DNA of 64,000 bases from Paenibacillus xylanexedens. GTDB lineage: Bacteria > Bacillota > Bacilli > Paenibacillales > Paenibacillaceae. The position numbers and the translations under genes are program-made. Position 1 is the stretch's first letter; each line of letters begins with the position of its first letter. The notes below the pieces were generated by a model that was not told where the DNA came from, did no database searches, and saw only the letters and a list, made by a program, of their open reading frames with translations. Shown here in pieces: positions 27,289 through 35,902 of the stretch. The stretch lies in contig NZ_VEBF01000004.1 of NCBI RefSeq assembly GCF_007676705.1, positions 248,001 through 312,000 of the forward strand, read 5' to 3'.

Positions 27289-28905
27289 ATGAATACAGCT
27301 CAATCTGACCAACAAAGACTGGACCCGGTCTGGGTCGCAGATCAGGGTGACGGTACATACCGCAATCCGATTCTGCATGCGGATTATTCGGACCCGGATG
27401 TGATTCGTGTAGGGGATGACTTCTATATGACGGCCTCCAGTTTCTCGCATACACCGGGCCTACCTATTCTACATTCGAAGGATCTGGTGAATTGGAAACT
27501 TGTCCGATACGCCATAGAACGGCTTGATCTGCCAGGATACGATGTACCTCTTCATGGCAAAGGCGTATGGGCACCCAGCATTCGGTATCATGACGGAAAG
27601 TATTGGATTTTCTTCAGCACACCGGATGAGGGCATCTTCATGACCACGGCGGATCACCCTGAAGGCGAGTGGTCGCCGCTGCATCTGGTTCATGAAGTGA
27701 AGGGCTGGATCGACCCTTGTCCTTTATGGGATGAGGATGGGCAAGCCTATCTTGTGCATGCTTTTGCCCATAGTCGCAGTGGAATCAAGAGCAAAATCCA
27801 AGTGTGCCGGATGGCTACGAATGGCAGGAAGCTTCTGGACGAAGGCATGATCGTCTTTGATGGGACCGAACATCATCCGACCATTGAAGGGCCCAAGTTC
27901 TACAAGCGCGATGGGTATTATTATATCTTTGCTCCGGCTGGTGGTGTGAAGCCGGGGTGGCAGACGGTTTTGCGTTCCGAACAGGTATTTGGGCCATATG
28001 AGGATCGAATTGTGATGCATCAGGGATCTTCCTCTGTGAATGGGCCTCATCAGGGAGGATATGTGGAGCTGGAATCGGGTCAGTCTTGGTTTATTCATTT
28101 TCAGGATCGGGATGCCTATGGCCGCATTGTTCATCTACAGCCGATGACGTGGACGGAAGACGGCTGGCCTGTCATTGGAATTGACTCTGAGGGCACGGGA
28201 ACAGGGGAACCTGTGGGTGTGCACATCAAACCAGATGTAGGAGCAGAGTATCCGATTACTGTACCTGAGGTATCCGATAATTTTCAGGCTGATCGTCTGG
28301 GGCTGCAGTGGCAATGGCAGGCGAACTCCCGTCCTGAATGGGCTGAGGCAGGTACAGAAAGAGGGATCGTATTGCCTGCTCATCCATACCCGGAGGGCGT
28401 TCAGTCTTTGTTTGGTACACCTCATCTTCTCTTGCAGAAGCTGCCTGCCTCTGAATTTGAAGCGACAACCCGGCTCACGTTCCTGCCTGAACAGGAAGGG
28501 GATCAGTCAGGTCTCATCATGTTTGGTGATTCGTATGCAAGCCTGTGCCTGTTACAGACAGAAGACGGAACCGTTCGGTTATCGCTGATTCGCGGAGCCA
28601 AACGCGCAGACAGCCATCTGCATGCAGAAGAATGGGAGGAAACGGGACTGGACTGGGAGGGCCAGGGTTCGCAGGCAACCGGCTGGACCATTCATCTTCG
28701 GCTTACCCTGACAGAACCTGCTTTGTGCCAGTTTAGCTGGAGTGAGGACGGAGGGGAGTTTCAGCCAATGGGTACACCGTTTAGCGCAACAACAGCCCTC
28801 TGGGTTGGAGCGAAGATGGGTATCTATGCTGTAAACACACGGTTTGCGAATCGTGGAGGTCAGGGTGTTTTTCGCTATTTTAATGTGAAGGAAATTCAGA
28901 AATAG
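27289..28905 (+). CDS. GH43 family glycosidase (beta-xylosidase/alpha-L-arabinofuranosidase)
   Basis: 538 residues, cytoplasmic. The five-bladed propeller starts RNPILHADYSDPDVIRVGDD, where the Asp of YSDPD is the general base. GWIDPCPLWDEDG near 142 gives the pKa-modulating Asp and HHPTIEGPKFYKRDG near 198 the acid Glu. After about residue 325 a C-terminal beta-sandwich typical of two-domain GH43 enzymes follows (FEATTRLTFLPEQEGDQSG). GGAGTGG precedes ATG 27289. Expected to trim arabinose or xylose from imported oligosaccharides; fits pectin or xylan side-chain use. Confidence 0.9.
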   Translation: MNTAQSDQQRLDPVWVADQGDGTYRNPILHADYSDPDVIRVGDDFYMTASSFSHTPGLPILHSKDLVNWKLVRYAIERLDLPGYDVPLHGKGVWAPSIRYHDGKYWIFFSTPDEGIFMTTADHPEGEWSPLHLVHEVKGWIDPCPLWDEDGQAYLVHAFAHSRSGIKSKIQVCRMATNGRKLLDEGMIVFDGTEHHPTIEGPKFYKRDGYYYIFAPAGGVKPGWQTVLRSEQVFGPYEDRIVMHQGSSSVNGPHQGGYVELESGQSWFIHFQDRDAYGRIVHLQPMTWTEDGWPVIGIDSEGTGTGEPVGVHIKPDVGAEYPITVPEVSDNFQADRLGLQWQWQANSRPEWAEAGTERGIVLPAHPYPEGVQSLFGTPHLLLQKLPASEFEATTRLTFLPEQEGDQSGLIMFGDSYASLCLLQTEDGTVRLSLIRGAKRADSHLHAEEWEETGLDWEGQGSQATGWTIHLRLTLTEPALCQFSWSEDGGEFQPMGTPFSATTALWVGAKMGIYAVNTRFANRGGQGVFRYFNVKEIQK

Positions 28906-28937
28906 GGAGCAGGAAAAGAAGCAGAAGGAGGAGCAAG

Positions 28938-29759
28938 ATGGGACATCGTATTCAGTTTGACCGCTATCCAGGTGGTGTGATGAAAGCGTTAACGCTCAGC
29001 TATGACGATGGAGTGGTGCATGATCGCAGACTGGTGGATATCTGTAATCGGTATGGACTGCGGGGAACATTTAATCTGAATTCCGGTACCCTGGGCAATC
29101 CAGGCCGCATCGAGCCGGGGGAAGTCGCGGAACTGTACGCCGGACATGAAGTAGCTGTTCACACCGTTACTCATCCTACACTGCCTTATGTTCCGAATGA
29201 ATTGCTGACCGAAGAGATTATTGAGGACCGAAAAGCGCTGGAGAAGCTTGTCGGTTATCCCGTACGAGGTATGGCTTATCCCAATGGAGGGTACGACCGT
29301 GCGTTAAGTACGAAGCTGGAGTGGCTTGGCATCGATTATGCTCGTACTGTTGAATCTCATGGCAGATACACATTGCCAGATCGGCCCCTTGAATGGCATC
29401 CGACCTGTCATCATAACCATGATCTGGCGGCTCATGCCGAACGTTTTATCCAACATTCCAAAACAGGTACGCCACTATTACTCTACGTCTGGGGTCACAG
29501 TTATGAGTTCAATGACAATGACAACTGGGAGATTATCGAACAGTTTGGTGAGCAGATTGGCGGCAGGGACGATATCTGGTATGCCACGAACATCGAAGTG
29601 ATCGCCTATTGGAAAGCGGTGCAACGACTGGAGTGTTCAGCCGATCGATCCATCATCCATAATCCGTCTGCCATCCCGGTTTGGTTCACAGCAGATCAGC
29701 AGGTTGTTGAAGTGCAGGGCGGAGAGACATTGCGGCTAAGCGAACGAATCAAGGTATAA
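28938..29759 (+). CDS. Polysaccharide deacetylase family protein
   Basis: 273 residues without a signal peptide. The NodB-type metal motifs are ALTLSYDDGVVHDRR near residue 17 (Asp-Asp pair) and EVAVHTVTHPTLP near 72 (His-x3-His). AYPNGGYD near 114 and LLYVWGHSYEF near 179 complete the active site. It should remove acetyl groups from sugars by a metal-dependent mechanism, inside the cell because there is no signal. GGAGGAG precedes ATG 28938. Placed between GH43 and a GH105-like gene, it probably de-acetylates imported plant cell-wall fragments before hydrolysis. Confidence 0.88.
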   Translation: MGHRIQFDRYPGGVMKALTLSYDDGVVHDRRLVDICNRYGLRGTFNLNSGTLGNPGRIEPGEVAELYAGHEVAVHTVTHPTLPYVPNELLTEEIIEDRKALEKLVGYPVRGMAYPNGGYDRALSTKLEWLGIDYARTVESHGRYTLPDRPLEWHPTCHHNHDLAAHAERFIQHSKTGTPLLLYVWGHSYEFNDNDNWEIIEQFGEQIGGRDDIWYATNIEVIAYWKAVQRLECSADRSIIHNPSAIPVWFTADQQVVEVQGGETLRLSERIKV

Positions 29760-29774
29760 GGAAGGGAGCTGACG

Positions 29775-31994
29775 ATCATTCGTTATTTTCATGAGAACGA
29801 GGCGATTGCAGGCAAGGTGTACGATTCAATTCCGGATATATTGACTACGGTGGCTCAGCGTTATATTGGCGATCATCCGAAACATTCATTTTTGTTCAGA
29901 GCCTATCATCAGGGAGGTTTTCGCAGGCTTGGCGATTATCGCTATGACCTGAATCTGAATGAGAAATGCGTAGAGGCGCATGCAGGGCAATACGTGTATG
30001 TATGGGGCAAGTTATGGAGCGAGCAGAGTACAACGTTAAATACGGGCCTGAACTGTTATAGTCCGGTGACGATCTATGTGAACGGCGAAGAGGTATTCAA
30101 GTCTGAGTTGTTGCAGGAATTATTTCCTGAGCGAAGAACCCAGATTCCGATTTCCGTGAACTATGGCTGGAATGATGTGTTGCTGTGTTTTGTCAAAACA
30201 GAAGTGGGATTCGGCGGTATTTACGGAACAGCCTCTTTCAAAAATTTCCCGCTGCACTTCCTCACTCCTGGGGCAGATCGTCAAGGACAGGAGGGCTGGT
30301 TATATTCGGGACCCGTCGATGAACCTGTATTATCTCTTCCTCGTGACGGTATGACGGAAGAAGAAACGGGCCTTTCCTGGTATCCGCGCAGGGGCTGGAC
30401 AGACGAGGAGCGGAGCATGGGTTCTTTTGCACGAATCTTTGGTCCAGAACAGCCCGCTGTGGCCTACGCATGGTCCAAACTGGATGTAACCTTGCCAGGA
30501 TCAAAGCCAGTTATTTTAAAAGGCCGTCATGATGGTGCTTTGACCTTATATGTGGATGGCACGGAAATATACTCTGCTGGAAGTAGCGGTAATTTTCACG
30601 TTGAACTCCCACGCCGTTACGGTTCCTCGGATTTGGTCGCAAAAGGTGAAATTCAAGCACTTGGTGGCTCCTGGGGATTCACTATGGAAGAGGCCGAGCG
30701 TTCGGGTTCCACAGGCTGGAGACTGAAGCCTCCTCATCCGGTTGCGGGATGCACGGACCCCTGGCTGTACACAGGTGTGTTTGCTCCCGGCGCTGAGCCA
30801 TCCCACGCCGATATTGTGCGAACAGATACCGTATTTGATGATGGCGCACAAGGTGTGTATTGGCGAGTAGATCTTCCCGATACGCATGTTCGTCCCTATC
30901 TGGAGAACACACATTACGGAAAGTGGAATTATCCGCTAGGCGTCACCCTGCTTGGACTTCTCCAAACGGGACAGGAATTGGGACGTGATGATTACATTCA
31001 GTATGTGCGGCAACATATTGAACTGAGCACTTCATTTGACCGCTATGGTCTGTGGGATCGGGAAGGGTACGGTGCGGCAGGAATCAATAATCAGCTGTCT
31101 GCCATCGACAGTCTGGATGATTGCGGTTCGTTCGGATCTACGTTGCTTGCTGCGATGGAATTCGGCGATATTCGTGGGGGAAGAGATACCGCGGATCGAA
31201 TTGCGGGCTACATTACGGATGAGCAGGAACGTCTGGAGGATGGCGCCTTTTACCGGGTACGAGGCAGTGGGGAGATGCGTCAGGAGACGATGTGGTGTGA
31301 TGACTTGTACATGAGTACACCTTTTCTGATGCGTTATGGTCAGTTGACAGGTGATGCGACGTATTGGGATGATGCGGTCAATCAGTTCCTGATGTTCCGT
31401 AAATACCTCTACCTTCCCGATCAACAGATCATGTCCCATGTGTATGATTTTGTACGTGGTCGGGCGACAGGTATTCCGTGGGGACGGGGTAACGGCTGGG
31501 TGCTATTCTCCTTAACCGAACTGTTGTCCATTCTGCCGCATGATCATGTGAAACGGCCGGAACTGTTATGTTTCTATCGTGATTTAAGTCAGGGTTATCT
31601 GGCGCTGCAAGGGAAAAATGGACTTTGGCATCAGGTGTTAAACCGCCCGGATTCGTATGAAGAGACCTCCTGTACATCGATGTTCATCTACGCCTATGCC
31701 CGTGGAATTCGGGAAGGGTGGCTAGAACAACCGGAGCCTTATCTGGAGGCCGTACGCAAAGGATGGGAAGGCATGACTCGCTTGTCGATTGACTATAAAG
31801 GTAATATATACGGGGTATGTCGCGGTTCCGGGTACTCGTTTACCGCCTTGTATTATCGCGATGATCTGGGATGGAATCTGAACGATACCCATGGAATCGG
31901 CATTGTGCTCTTGGCTGGCATTGAAGCGCATAAGATGAATCAGCAGCTCTCCAAGGTGTCTATCGATTCTTCGGTTACGGCTGCGCAGCGCTAG
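29775..31994 (+). CDS. GH88/GH105-family unsaturated glycuronyl hydrolase (YteR-like domain)
   Basis: About 739 residues. The C-terminal part from about residue 380 is the alpha6/alpha6 barrel of GH88/GH105: TMWCDDLYMSTPFLMRYG carries the catalytic Asp, GIPWGRGNGWVLFSL the Trp-rich wall, and SCTSMFIYAYARG the closing helix. The N-terminal 350 residues are extra beta-domains (PVTIYVNGEEVFKSELL). The start is unusual: a GAAGGGAG site (29761-29768) is followed by in-frame ATC ATT at 29775-29780, where ATG-ATT would be expected. The first conventional start is GTG 29817, which has no ribosome site. It removes unsaturated uronic acids made by pectate or rhamnogalacturonan lyases, by family. Confidence 0.85.
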   Translation: MIRYFHENEAIAGKVYDSIPDILTTVAQRYIGDHPKHSFLFRAYHQGGFRRLGDYRYDLNLNEKCVEAHAGQYVYVWGKLWSEQSTTLNTGLNCYSPVTIYVNGEEVFKSELLQELFPERRTQIPISVNYGWNDVLLCFVKTEVGFGGIYGTASFKNFPLHFLTPGADRQGQEGWLYSGPVDEPVLSLPRDGMTEEETGLSWYPRRGWTDEERSMGSFARIFGPEQPAVAYAWSKLDVTLPGSKPVILKGRHDGALTLYVDGTEIYSAGSSGNFHVELPRRYGSSDLVAKGEIQALGGSWGFTMEEAERSGSTGWRLKPPHPVAGCTDPWLYTGVFAPGAEPSHADIVRTDTVFDDGAQGVYWRVDLPDTHVRPYLENTHYGKWNYPLGVTLLGLLQTGQELGRDDYIQYVRQHIELSTSFDRYGLWDREGYGAAGINNQLSAIDSLDDCGSFGSTLLAAMEFGDIRGGRDTADRIAGYITDEQERLEDGAFYRVRGSGEMRQETMWCDDLYMSTPFLMRYGQLTGDATYWDDAVNQFLMFRKYLYLPDQQIMSHVYDFVRGRATGIPWGRGNGWVLFSLTELLSILPHDHVKRPELLCFYRDLSQGYLALQGKNGLWHQVLNRPDSYEETSCTSMFIYAYARGIREGWLEQPEPYLEAVRKGWEGMTRLSIDYKGNIYGVCRGSGYSFTALYYRDDLGWNLNDTHGIGIVLLAGIEAHKMNQQLSKVSIDSSVTAAQR

Positions 31995-32052
31995 TGCTTG
32001 ACGTAACGGAACGGATATTTGCGGATAGCCTTCAATAGGTAGATACGAGCTG

Positions 32053-32087
32053 AAAAAGCGGCAAAGCCCCAAGGCTTGCCGCTTTTA
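32053..32087 (+). terminator. Terminator between convergent genes
   Basis: AAAGCGGCAAAGCC pairs with GGCTTGCCGCTTTT around CCAA. It ends the enzyme operon and may also serve the DUF72 gene from the other side. Confidence 0.8.
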
Positions 32088-32179
32088 GTTGATTCCAATT
32101 TCGAATCCGATCTGCATGATAGCAATAACATACACGTACCTTCACCCTACAATGTGAATAACTCCGTCGTTAACACGGG

Positions 32180-33055
32180 TCAAAATAATTCCAGTTGCTC
32201 TGGTCCTTCTTCCTGCTCAGGCTCAGAACGGTCAGGAAAAGGCTTCACCGGCAGGTCCAGCAGGTCCATCATCATCTGGGCATTCGCCGCTGCATCTCCA
32301 CCGGAGTTGTTGTTGAAAATAACGTAGACATCCTTGCTCTGCTCCTGCAATTGCTCCAGATAACCTTTCCACTCCAACAGCTCTTCCTTGTTGTAACGGT
32401 ACAGGTAACGGGTCTCGCGCCAATTGGGCGCACCATTCTGATGCCAGCCAGACACGTTTCGTCCGTGCATACGAACCAGCGTCATCTCCGAATCCGTCGC
32501 CTGTGGCACGATGGGGATAGAACCTGGACCCGCCTGAGGTTCGTCACAGACGCTGTGAATCCAGCCTTGCTCTTTCAGGAACGCAAGCGTGCGCTCTCGC
32601 ATGCCACCTTCATACCAACTGCGATGACGGAATTCAAGTGCACACGGAATGCCCTCCATTCGAAGTTTCACTTCACGAAGCTCTTTCACGTTGTCTTTAT
32701 TGCACTCAAACCAAGGTGGATATTGAAACAAGGCTGCCTGCATTTTGCCGGCTTCAATGACAGGCTCCAGTGATTCCCGAAAAGCCTTATACATCTCCGA
32801 CGTGCTGGTGAAATATGGTTTGCCTCGCAGATGTCCGGTCATTCCCTGGTAGGCTTTGATGATAAAAGCAAAGGATTCGGGCGTCTCTGCAGCCCACCGT
32901 GCCATTCGATCCCGTGGTTGAACGGCGTAGAAGGAACTATCCACCTCCACAGTGGAGAAGTATTGACCATATAGACTGAGCTTGTCTTTGGCTTTGGTAC
33001 GGTTCGGATAGAGATCTTCCTGATCCCCCCATCCGGTAAGTCCGACGCGAATCAT
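32180..33055 (-). CDS. DUF72 domain-containing protein
   Basis: 291 residues. Starts MIRVGLTGWGDQEDLYPN with GGAGGTG upstream, and contains YFSTVEVDSSFYAVQPRD, FAFIIKAYQGMTGH and CALEFRHRSWYEGG, all hallmarks of the YecE/DUF72 TIM-barrel family. The C-terminus has an acidic Glu-rich tail (EQEEGPEQLELF). Members are cytoplasmic; function not established, though nucleic-acid or repair roles have been suggested. Convergent with the sugar enzyme operon; a MITE-like element lies in its upstream region. Confidence 0.93.
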   Translation of the reverse strand: MIRVGLTGWGDQEDLYPNRTKAKDKLSLYGQYFSTVEVDSSFYAVQPRDRMARWAAETPESFAFIIKAYQGMTGHLRGKPYFTSTSEMYKAFRESLEPVIEAGKMQAALFQYPPWFECNKDNVKELREVKLRMEGIPCALEFRHRSWYEGGMRERTLAFLKEQGWIHSVCDEPQAGPGSIPIVPQATDSEMTLVRMHGRNVSGWHQNGAPNWRETRYLYRYNKEELLEWKGYLEQLQEQSKDVYVIFNNNSGGDAAANAQMMMDLLDLPVKPFPDRSEPEQEEGPEQLELF

Positions 33056-33084
33056 AAGAACACCTCCTGTTGCTTATAGTACGC

Positions 33085-33288
33085 GTTCAAAAAGACCGGT
33101 TTTCAGTACCGAGAAGATTGGATGAAGGTAGAAATGGAGTAGCGGAGCGGAGGAAAACTACGTGAGCAACCGCAATGTTTCCGAAGGAAACATACTTCGT
33201 AAGCCACCACTTATTTCGGCTGAATTCCATATTCGATGCTGATGATGCCGATAGGCATCATTTGTAATCAAAAGCGGGCTTTTTGAAC
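33085..33288. repeat. MITE-like element with terminal inverted repeats
   Basis: About 204 bases between GTTCAAAAAGACCGGTTTT (33085-33103) and its inverse at 33270-33288, matching at 17 of 19 positions. The inside is non-coding and contains a hairpin ATGTTTCC / GGAAACAT (about 33177-33191) and GATGCCGATAGGCATC. It fills about half of the 447-base gap between the DUF72 and methyltransferase genes; nothing else is evident in the rest. Confidence 0.7.
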
Positions 33289-33502
33289 AACCTCTTATAC
33301 TTAACCGATTCGCAGGGGTATGCGTATGTTAAACATTATATCGTGTGCATTTTGGCTCTTCAATGCGGATGATATGTGGGATTTTTTGAGTTTGCAGAAT
33401 AAAGACGTTACAATAACTTAAAAGCTTAGGGGAAATGATCAGGCCTTTACAACAGCCGTATGACCGACAGAGGGCCAGTGACCAAGTGGAGGGCGAGAAT
33501 GG

Positions 33503-34246
33503 ATGACGGAATGGTATGAAAAGAGTTTTGGAGAAGATTATCTGCTCGTATACAAGCACCGGGATGTACAGGGTGCCTATCAGGAAGTACATAAAATGAT
33601 CAAGTGGTTGAAGCTTGAGCCCAATGCTGAAGTATTGGATCTATGCTGTGGTATGGGACGGCACTCATTAGCACTTGCGGACGCAGGATTGCGAGTGACC
33701 GGAGTCGATCTTTCCGATGTGCTTTTGCGTGAAGCTCGCCTAATGGATGACGAACACCGAGTAACGTGGTGCCATGCAGACATGCGTGAACTCCCCCTGA
33801 AAGGCGGCTTCGACGCCGTAGTCAATCTGTTCACATCGTTTGGTTATTTCCTTGAGGACGGAGAACAACTGAAAGTATTACGTGCCATTCATCGCATGCT
33901 TCGGCCGGGTGGCAGCTACATTATTGATTTTATGAATACAGCTTATGTGACTCGTCATCTGGTTCCGCACTCGGTTCGAGAGGATGAAGGGCAGCGGATT
34001 GAGGAGTTTCGCAAGATTGAAGAAGGATTTGTGCAAAAGGAAATTCGCATTACGGATACCACATCCGGACATGAACCGCGGGTATATCAGGAACGTGTGA
34101 AGCTGTATACAAAGGATCAACTGAGTGAGCTGTTAAGTGAAGCTGGACTTCAGGTAGATCAGGTTCATGGCGGCTATGATGAAGAGAAGTATGACGAGCA
34201 GGCTTCTCCGCGTATGATTTTTGTGGGTCATCGTCCTGTGGAGTGA
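33503..34246 (+). CDS. Class I SAM-dependent methyltransferase
   Basis: 247 residues. Motif I is VLDLCCGMGRHSLALADAG near residue 45-63 and binds S-adenosylmethionine; motif II follows in TGVDLSDVLLREAR and motif post-II in VNLFTSFGYFLEDGE. The start at 33503 has GGAGGG nine bases upstream. The last part (YTKDQLSELLSEAGLQVDQV) is the usual C-terminal helix and strand. Small-molecule or protein target cannot be told. It is followed closely by an MBL-fold gene (25 bases) and likely co-transcribed. Confidence 0.88.
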   Translation: MTEWYEKSFGEDYLLVYKHRDVQGAYQEVHKMIKWLKLEPNAEVLDLCCGMGRHSLALADAGLRVTGVDLSDVLLREARLMDDEHRVTWCHADMRELPLKGGFDAVVNLFTSFGYFLEDGEQLKVLRAIHRMLRPGGSYIIDFMNTAYVTRHLVPHSVREDEGQRIEEFRKIEEGFVQKEIRITDTTSGHEPRVYQERVKLYTKDQLSELLSEAGLQVDQVHGGYDEEKYDEQASPRMIFVGHRPVE

Positions 34247-34271
34247 ACAGACGTCTGGAAGGGGAAAACGT

Positions 34272-35255
34272 ATGAAGCGAACAGAAGAGATGTCCATGAC
34301 AGAGGGCATACATCGGGTCAAGATTACCATGTCTTTTCCTTTGCGATGGGTGAACAGTTATGTGTTGTCTGAACCGGATGGAACGATCACTATCATAGAT
34401 CCGGGACCACGTAATTCGGAGACGGAACAGGAGTGGCATGAAGCACTGGCAGAACTTGGCCTGTCCTTTAGCGATATTCATCAAATTGTGCTGACCCACC
34501 ATCACCCGGACCACCTTGGGTTGTCGGGATGGATACAACAGATGACGGGTGCACCCGTTCGAATGTCCACACGTTCTCGCCAAGAGGCTGATTATATGTG
34601 GGGACCTGATTCACGCATCAATACAATCTTACCTGATTATTATGGTCGTCACGGTATGCCGGAAGACAAGACCGAGCAGATACATGAACATATGAAGGCA
34701 TTTACTTCGCAGATCACACCACTTCCGAATGTGACTCCCATTGAAGACGGTGAGTGGCTCGATATGGGCGGGAAACGTTGGGCTGCTGTGGAGACGGGTG
34801 GACATGCCCCAGGCCATTTATCCTTTTATGCGCCGGAGTCGATGGAGATTCTGTGCGGAGATGCCGTATTGCCACAGATTTCACCGAATATCAGTCTGCA
34901 ACCGGGCAGTGACCCTCAGCCTTTATTTTCTTATATGGAAGGATTGCATCGTCTCGGGGCTCTGAATGTCAAGCAGGCGTACCCGGGACATCGAAATCCA
35001 TTTGCCCAGTTCAGCGAACGCACAGCTCATTTGCTTGCTCATCACGAGGAGCGCCTTCAGAAGATGTCCGAGCGAATTTACGAGTCACCGGCGAATGCGT
35101 ATGACATCTGTGTATATATGTTTGGCAATCGGCTCGGTACCCATCAACTGCGGTTTGCCATGAGTGAGACGTTGGCCCATTTGCAGGAGTTAATTCGACG
35201 CGAAGTGGCGAAGCAAGAGCAACAACCGGATGGCACGTTCTATTTTCGAATCTAA
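34272..35255 (+). CDS. MBL-fold metallo-hydrolase
   Basis: 327 residues from ATG 34272, which has AAGGGGAA upstream. The zinc motif THHHPDHLG near residue 76 is the HxHxDH signature; later ligands are the His in GGHAPGHLSFY near 178, the Asp in CGDAVLP near 197 and the His in AYPGHRNPF near 242. The N-terminus (WVNSYVLSEPDGTITIIDPG) is the standard beta-lactamase fold entry. A C-terminal winged-helix-like part (VYMFGNRLGTHQLRFAMSET) resembles that of LACTB2-type hydrolases. Substrate unknown; probably a thioester or phosphodiester. Confidence 0.9.
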   Translation: MKRTEEMSMTEGIHRVKITMSFPLRWVNSYVLSEPDGTITIIDPGPRNSETEQEWHEALAELGLSFSDIHQIVLTHHHPDHLGLSGWIQQMTGAPVRMSTRSRQEADYMWGPDSRINTILPDYYGRHGMPEDKTEQIHEHMKAFTSQITPLPNVTPIEDGEWLDMGGKRWAAVETGGHAPGHLSFYAPESMEILCGDAVLPQISPNISLQPGSDPQPLFSYMEGLHRLGALNVKQAYPGHRNPFAQFSERTAHLLAHHEERLQKMSERIYESPANAYDICVYMFGNRLGTHQLRFAMSETLAHLQELIRREVAKQEQQPDGTFYFRI

Positions 35256-35297
35256 CGAAATGATGAAATTAATATGAAATGATAATAAGCTCCTACA

Positions 35298-35340
35298 TAA
35301 AGGCTTTGTACAGGAAATTCACCTGTTCAGGGTCTTTTTT
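35298..35340 (+). terminator. Probable terminator
   Basis: Imperfect inverted repeat with core ACAGG / CCTGT around AAATTCA and flanking AAAG / CTTT, followed by six Ts. Confidence 0.5.
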
Positions 35341-35440
35341 AGTTTGACACGACTCCCGTGAAATAAAGCTTTAGCCTCTCTTAACCGTTCATTCATCTAT
35401 TTTTAAGCCAGCGCGCCTATGATACATCTATGAACTTCGC

Positions 35441-35466
35441 TAGGGCGTGTCTTGAGACACACCCTA
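35441..35466. repeat. Minimal inverted-repeat element (fused MITE ends)
   Basis: TAGGGCGTGTCT is followed after two bases by AGACACACCCTA, its near-perfect inverse. These are the same termini as those of the 164-base element at 36940-37103, with the whole interior missing. It lies about 20 bases before the start of the Asn/Asp-rich protein gene. Confidence 0.65.
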
Positions 35467-35485
35467 AAGAAAGCAGGGAAGAGCG

Positions 35486-35902
35486 ATGACCAGAAGAAAA
35501 CGGAATCAATGGAGAAAATGGCAAGCTTCAGCGGCAGCAACGTTGACCGTGGCTGCACTTTTTCAATATGTAAGGACCTCGGATGCCTTTGATGTGGCCT
35601 ATGCAGTAGCGAATGGCACAGATACAAGCGTTACTGCTTCAAGCCAAGTGAATACACGTGATGATGTGATGGATGAATGGATCAGCAGTACAACGGACAA
35701 CAACAACTGGAACACGCAGGACAACGACAATAATGATCGTCAAGATAATGGAACATCCGATAGCACAGAAGCCGCTGGATCGAATCAGAGCATGGGTAAC
35801 AAGGGAAGTTATTCAGATGCTCAGCGTTTCGGGCAAAATAACCAAGATACAGACTCCGGATACAGCAGTGGCAACTATCAGTCACGCACGGGTGCATCAT
35901 GA
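35486..35902 (+). CDS. Small exported Asn/Asp/Ser-rich protein next to apbE
   Basis: 138 residues. The N-terminus is strongly basic (MTRRKRNQWRKW) followed by a short hydrophobic stretch (ASAAATLTVAALFQYV), a signal peptide or membrane anchor. The rest is low-complexity, dominated by Asn, Asp, Ser, Thr and Gln (WNTQDNDNNDRQDNG). I recognise no domain, and there is no canonical SGAT-type flavinylation motif. It overlaps apbE by four bases (ATGA), so the two are translated together, suggesting a link to extracytoplasmic flavin or redox chemistry; this is inference. Confidence 0.65.
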   Translation: MTRRKRNQWRKWQASAAATLTVAALFQYVRTSDAFDVAYAVANGTDTSVTASSQVNTRDDVMDEWISSTTDNNNWNTQDNDNNDRQDNGTSDSTEAAGSNQSMGNKGSYSDAQRFGQNNQDTDSGYSSGNYQSRTGAS

